A stretch of DNA of 64,000 bases from Gordonia sp049847105 (lineage in GTDB: Bacteria; Actinomycetota; Actinomycetes; Mycobacteriales; Mycobacteriaceae): contig NZ_JBNCNS010000002.1 in the NCBI RefSeq assembly GCF_049847105.1, positions 186,001 to 250,000 on the forward strand, written 5' to 3'. Position 1 is the first letter of the stretch. Every line of letters begins with the position of its first letter. Below, piece after piece: positions 60,557 to 64,000 of the stretch. A program made the translations under genes and the position numbers. The notes below the pieces were generated by a model. The model ran no database searches. It saw nothing but the letters and a program-made list of their open reading frames with translations, and had not been told where the DNA came from.

Positions 60557-63500
60557 CAGTACGTCACCTCCTGGCTGCGCTTGCGAATGGTGGAGACCAT
60601 GTCGCGCTGATTGCCTGCCGGTCCCAGATAGTTGAAGGCGTACGACAGTTGGGCGTATCCGCCGATCATGTGCGTCGGCTTGACGAGAAGCCGTGTCACC
60701 GAATTGTGAATACCGCCGCGGCGCCCCGTCGCCTCCGACTTCGGTACATCGATGGTGCGCTCCTGGGCGTGGTGGACATAGCAGACGCCGTCCGGCATGC
60801 GGTGACTCACGATCGCTCGGCACACCACCACGCCGTTGGCGTTGACGCATTCGATCCAGTCGTTGTCATGCACATCGATGGAGGCCGCGTCGGCCGGGCT
60901 GAGCCATGCGGTCGGCCCGCCGCGCGAGAGTGAGAGCATGAACAGGTTGTCCTGGTACTCCGAGTGGATCGACCACTTGGAGTGTGGCGTCAGATAGCGA
61001 ACCGTGATCTCCCGGTCGCCGTCGGGACCGAGTTTCGGCTCGCCGAAGAGCCGGTGCATGTCGAGCGGCGGCCGGTAGATCGGTAGCGACTCACCGATGT
61101 CGATCATCCAGTCGTGATCGAGGTAGAAATGCATCCGACCGGTGAGGGTGTGGAAAGGCTTGAGGCGCTCGATGTTCACCGTGAACGGCGCGTAGCGTCG
61201 CCCGCCGGTCTCCGACCCCGACCATTCCGGTGAGGTGATCACCGGCACGGGGGCCTGCTGCGTGTCGGCGAACCGGATGCGTTTCTCCTCGGACCCCCGG
61301 GCCAGATCGTCGAGCTGGAACCCGACCCGCTGTTGGAGGGTACGGAAACCCTGCACGGCGAGTTCGCCGTTCGTGGTTCCGGACAGGGCGAGGATCGCTT
61401 CCGCGAGTTTGGCATCGGTATCGATCGCGGGCCGGCCGTCGCCGGCGCCGCCGAGCATCACACCGTTGGACTCGGCCAGTTTCCGGGTCTGGGCGGTGAG
61501 CTCGTAGGTCACGTTCTTCACGCTGAAGCCCAGTGAATCGGCGAGTGGCCCGACGGTGCCGAGTTTGTCCGCGATTGCCGTGTAATCCCGTTCCACCACA
61601 CTGAAGTTCGGCATGTTGCGGCCGGGGTGACCGGGCACCGCCCCGTCGGAGCCCCACCAATCGGCCACCCGGCCATGCGGCTGCGCGATCTCACCGGGAG
61701 TGTCGTGCTGGAGCGGCACGCTCACCAGATCGCGTCGCACGCCGAGATGGGTACGCGCCAGTTCGGAGAACTTCGTGGCGAGCAGATGGAACATGTCGAA
61801 GTCGGTCTTCGCCTCCCACGGCGGATCGATCGCGGGCGAGAAGGCATGCACGAACGGATGCATGTCCGTCGACGACAGATCGTGCTTCTCATACCAGGTT
61901 GCCGCGGGGAACACGACATCGGACAGCAGAGTGGTCGACGTCATGCGGAAATCGGCCGACATCAGCAGGTCGAGTTTGCCCTCCGGGGCCTCGTCGCGCC
62001 ACGCCACGTCGCGCGGACGCGGAGCATCGGGATTCTCGGTGCCGAGCACGTTGTGATGGGTGCCGAGCAGATTCCGGAGGAAGTACTCGTTGCCCTTCGC
62101 CGACGATCCCATCAGGTTCGAGCGCCACAGCACCAGGGTGCGTGGCCAGTTCTCGGCTGCGTCGATGTCGGAGATCGCCGGGGTCAGGGCGCCCGACGTG
62201 AGCTCACGCGCCACGTAGCTGCCGATGTTCTCGGCATCGCCGCTGTCGACTGCGGCCTGCGCCGACTCGGCGACGTCGAGGGGGTTGCTCGAGAACTGCG
62301 GGTAGAAGGGCATCCAGCCGAGCCGCGCCGATTGTGCGATCGCGTCGGCCGTGTGCTCGTGGTCGAGGACCCCGCGCGACAGCGGGGAGGCCAGGGAGGC
62401 AGCCGAATAGCCGTCGTTGCGCCACTGGTCGGTGTGCATGTACCAGTACGACGTGCCGGTCATCGTGCGGGGCGGTCGGGTCCAATCCAGCCCGTTGGCG
62501 AGTGAGATCCAGCCGGTGATCGGGCGGCACTTCTCCTGCCCGACGTAGTGCGCCCAGCCTCCGCCGTTGCGGCCCATGCAGCCGGTGAGGATCAACAGCG
62601 ACAGGATCGCACGATAGGTGGCGTCGCCGTGGAACCACTGACAGATCCCGGCCCCCATGATGATCATCGACCGGCCTTCGGATTCTTCGGCGTTGGCCGC
62701 GAATTCGCGCGCGATCCGGATGGCCGCCTCTGCCGGGACGCTGGTGATCTCGGCCTGCCACGCGGGTGTGTACGGGGTGTCGACGTCGTCGTAGCCGCTG
62801 GGCCAGTCACCGGGCAGACCGTCCCGGCCCACGCCGTACTGCGCCAGCATCAGGTCGAACACGGTGGTGACGAGGTGTCCACCGACACGGACCGCCGGAA
62901 CGCCACGATGAAGGACCGACCCACTGCCGTCCGGCGCGTCGAACGCCGGGAAGCTCACCGGCACGGTCTCGGCAGAATCGCCGTACAGGGTCAGAGCTGG
63001 GACGACCTCCTCGAGGTCGAGATTCCATCGACCGACACCGGAGTCGGCATACCGGAAGCCCATGGAACCGTTCGGTACCACCGGTCGGCCGGTCGCCTCG
63101 TCGAGCACCACCGTCTTCCAGACATCCTCGTCTGCGGCCGTTGTCGCGTCATCTATTTCGTCGGCCGTCAGAAACTTGCCCGGTACGTAGCCCAGTGCCC
63201 GGTCACCGTCCCGTTCCTCGAGGTGAATCAGGAAGGGCAGATCGGTGTAGGTGCGGACGTATTCGTCGAAGAACGAGGTGCGTTTGCGCACAAAGAATTC
63301 CGTCAGGACCACGTGTCCCATCGCCATGGCGAGCGCGGCGTCGGTGCCTGCCTGCGCGGGCAGCCACTCGTCGGCGAACTTGGTGTTGTCGGCGTAATCC
63401 GGGCTGACCGTGACGATCTTGGTGCCCCGGTAGCGGACCTCCGCCATCCAGTGGGCGTCCGGTGTCCTGGTGACCGGCACGTTGGAGCCCCACATCATCA

Positions 63501-64000
63501 GATACGTGGCATCCCACCAGTCGCCCGATTCCGGCACGTCGGTCTGGTCTCCGAACACCTGCGGGCTGGCGACCGGCAGATCGGCGTACCAGTCGTAGAA
63601 CGACGTCATCACGCCGCCGATCAACTGGATGAATCGCGTTCCGACGCAATGAGAGACCATCGACATCGCCGGGATCGGGGAGAAGCCCGCACATCGGTCG
63701 GGTCCGTAGGTCTTGATGGTGTGTACATGGGCGGCCGCCGCGATCTCGATCGCCTCGTCCCAGGAGACGCGCACCAGTCCACCCTTGCCGCGTGCCTGCT
63801 GATAGGACCGGCGTCGCATCGGGTCTCCGACGACGTCGGCCCACGCGAGGACCGGGTCCCCGAGCCGGGACCTCGCCTCCCGGAACATCTCCACGAGCAC
63901 ACCACGCGCGTACGGGTAGCGCACCCTCGTGGGGGAGTAGGTGTACCAGGAAAATGCCGCACCGCGCGGGCATCCGCGGGGCTCGTACTCGGGTCGATCG
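60556..64000 (-). CDS. narG: Respiratory nitrate reductase alpha subunit, 5' end cut by window edge
   Basis: About 1147 residues are visible; family length is about 1230, so roughly the first 80 residues, with the FS0 Fe-S cluster site, lie outside the window. The frame is open to the last base: it reads EYEPRGCPRGAAFSWY, the conserved NarG segment before the first molybdenum-cofactor-binding region. The molybdenum-ligand Asp lies in FYDWYADLP. Further on are GDQTDVPESGDWW and LMMWGSNVPVTRTPDAH, typical for the catalytic subunit of membrane-bound nitrate reductase. It heads narGHJI-narK. Its promoter and any regulator are not in the window. Confidence 0.96.
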   Translation of the reverse strand, partial: DRPEYEPRGCPRGAAFSWYTYSPTRVRYPYARGVLVEMFREARSRLGDPVLAWADVVGDPMRRRSYQQARGKGGLVRVSWDEAIEIAAAAHVHTIKTYGPDRCAGFSPIPAMSMVSHCVGTRFIQLIGGVMTSFYDWYADLPVASPQVFGDQTDVPESGDWWDATYLMMWGSNVPVTRTPDAHWMAEVRYRGTKIVTVSPDYADNTKFADEWLPAQAGTDAALAMAMGHVVLTEFFVRKRTSFFDEYVRTYTDLPFLIHLEERDGDRALGYVPGKFLTADEIDDATTAADEDVWKTVVLDEATGRPVVPNGSMGFRYADSGVGRWNLDLEEVVPALTLYGDSAETVPVSFPAFDAPDGSGSVLHRGVPAVRVGGHLVTTVFDLMLAQYGVGRDGLPGDWPSGYDDVDTPYTPAWQAEITSVPAEAAIRIAREFAANAEESEGRSMIIMGAGICQWFHGDATYRAILSLLILTGCMGRNGGGWAHYVGQEKCRPITGWISLANGLDWTRPPRTMTGTSYWYMHTDQWRNDGYSAASLASPLSRGVLDHEHTADAIAQSARLGWMPFYPQFSSNPLDVAESAQAAVDSGDAENIGSYVARELTSGALTPAISDIDAAENWPRTLVLWRSNLMGSSAKGNEYFLRNLLGTHHNVLGTENPDAPRPRDVAWRDEAPEGKLDLLMSADFRMTSTTLLSDVVFPAATWYEKHDLSSTDMHPFVHAFSPAIDPPWEAKTDFDMFHLLATKFSELARTHLGVRRDLVSVPLQHDTPGEIAQPHGRVADWWGSDGAVPGHPGRNMPNFSVVERDYTAIADKLGTVGPLADSLGFSVKNVTYELTAQTRKLAESNGVMLGGAGDGRPAIDTDAKLAEAILALSGTTNGELAVQGFRTLQQRVGFQLDDLARGSEEKRIRFADTQQAPVPVITSPEWSGSETGGRRYAPFTVNIERLKPFHTLTGRMHFYLDHDWMIDIGESLPIYRPPLDMHRLFGEPKLGPDGDREITVRYLTPHSKWSIHSEYQDNLFMLSLSRGGPTAWLSPADAASIDVHDNDWIECVNANGVVVCRAIVSHRMPDGVCYVHHAQERTIDVPKSEATGRRGGIHNSVTRLLVKPTHMIGGYAQLSYAFNYLGPAGNQRDMVSTIRKRSQEVTY

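Overview
The window looks like chromosome from a high-GC, mycolic-acid-containing actinobacterium, most likely Gordonia or a close relative. The evidence is two antigen-85-type mycolyltransferase-like esterases, a SigK/RskA pair, a luciferase-like monooxygenase and FMN reductase pair of a type described in Corynebacterium, actinobacterial gene starts (many GTG, one TTG), and a zinc-type S14 ribosomal gene. The genus is an inference. I saw no rRNA, tRNA, CRISPR array, insertion sequence or phage gene.

Region 1 (1-21937) holds the 3' end of a giant plus-strand NRPS gene. It has six visible modules, two of them with epimerase domains, and a terminal thioesterase. An MbtH gene is coupled to it, and a small gene follows that looks like a detached start of an adenylation domain. 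Region 2 (21988-33467) is a mosaic of ordinary chromosomal genes: a DUF4190-like membrane protein, a lipoprotein, the monooxygenase/FMN reductase pair, a pirin, a glycosyltransferase, two paralogous antigen-85-type esterases that bracket an acetoacetate-decarboxylase-family gene and two LuxR-type regulators, then sigK-rskA. Region 3 (33553-49445, minus strand) is a second NRPS operon: a four-module synthetase with an EntF-type starter condensation domain and a Ser-specific first module, then mbtH, then a DrrAB-like ABC exporter. All four junctions are overlapping start/stop codons.

Region 4 (49446-51430) is a divergent promoter region followed by rplN-rplX-rplE-rpsZ, closed by a very strong terminator, so the spc ribosomal operon is cut short here. 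Region 5 (51436-56078, minus) is a three-gene group: a winged-helix-like protein, a large protein with an N-terminal AAA ATPase and a C-terminal HerA-like ATPase, and a DUF4262 protein. Region 6 (56277 to the window end, minus) is the respiratory nitrate reductase operon narGHJI-narK, with the 5' end of narG cut by the window edge.

The main biological content is two separate nonribosomal peptide pathways in one locus, each with its own MbtH and its own thioesterase. The products cannot be named from the sequence. Serine (NRPS 2 module 1) and a threonine-like residue (NRPS 1 module 5) are the only reasonably supported building blocks. No catechol or hydroxamate siderophore genes and no acyl-AMP ligase lie within the window.
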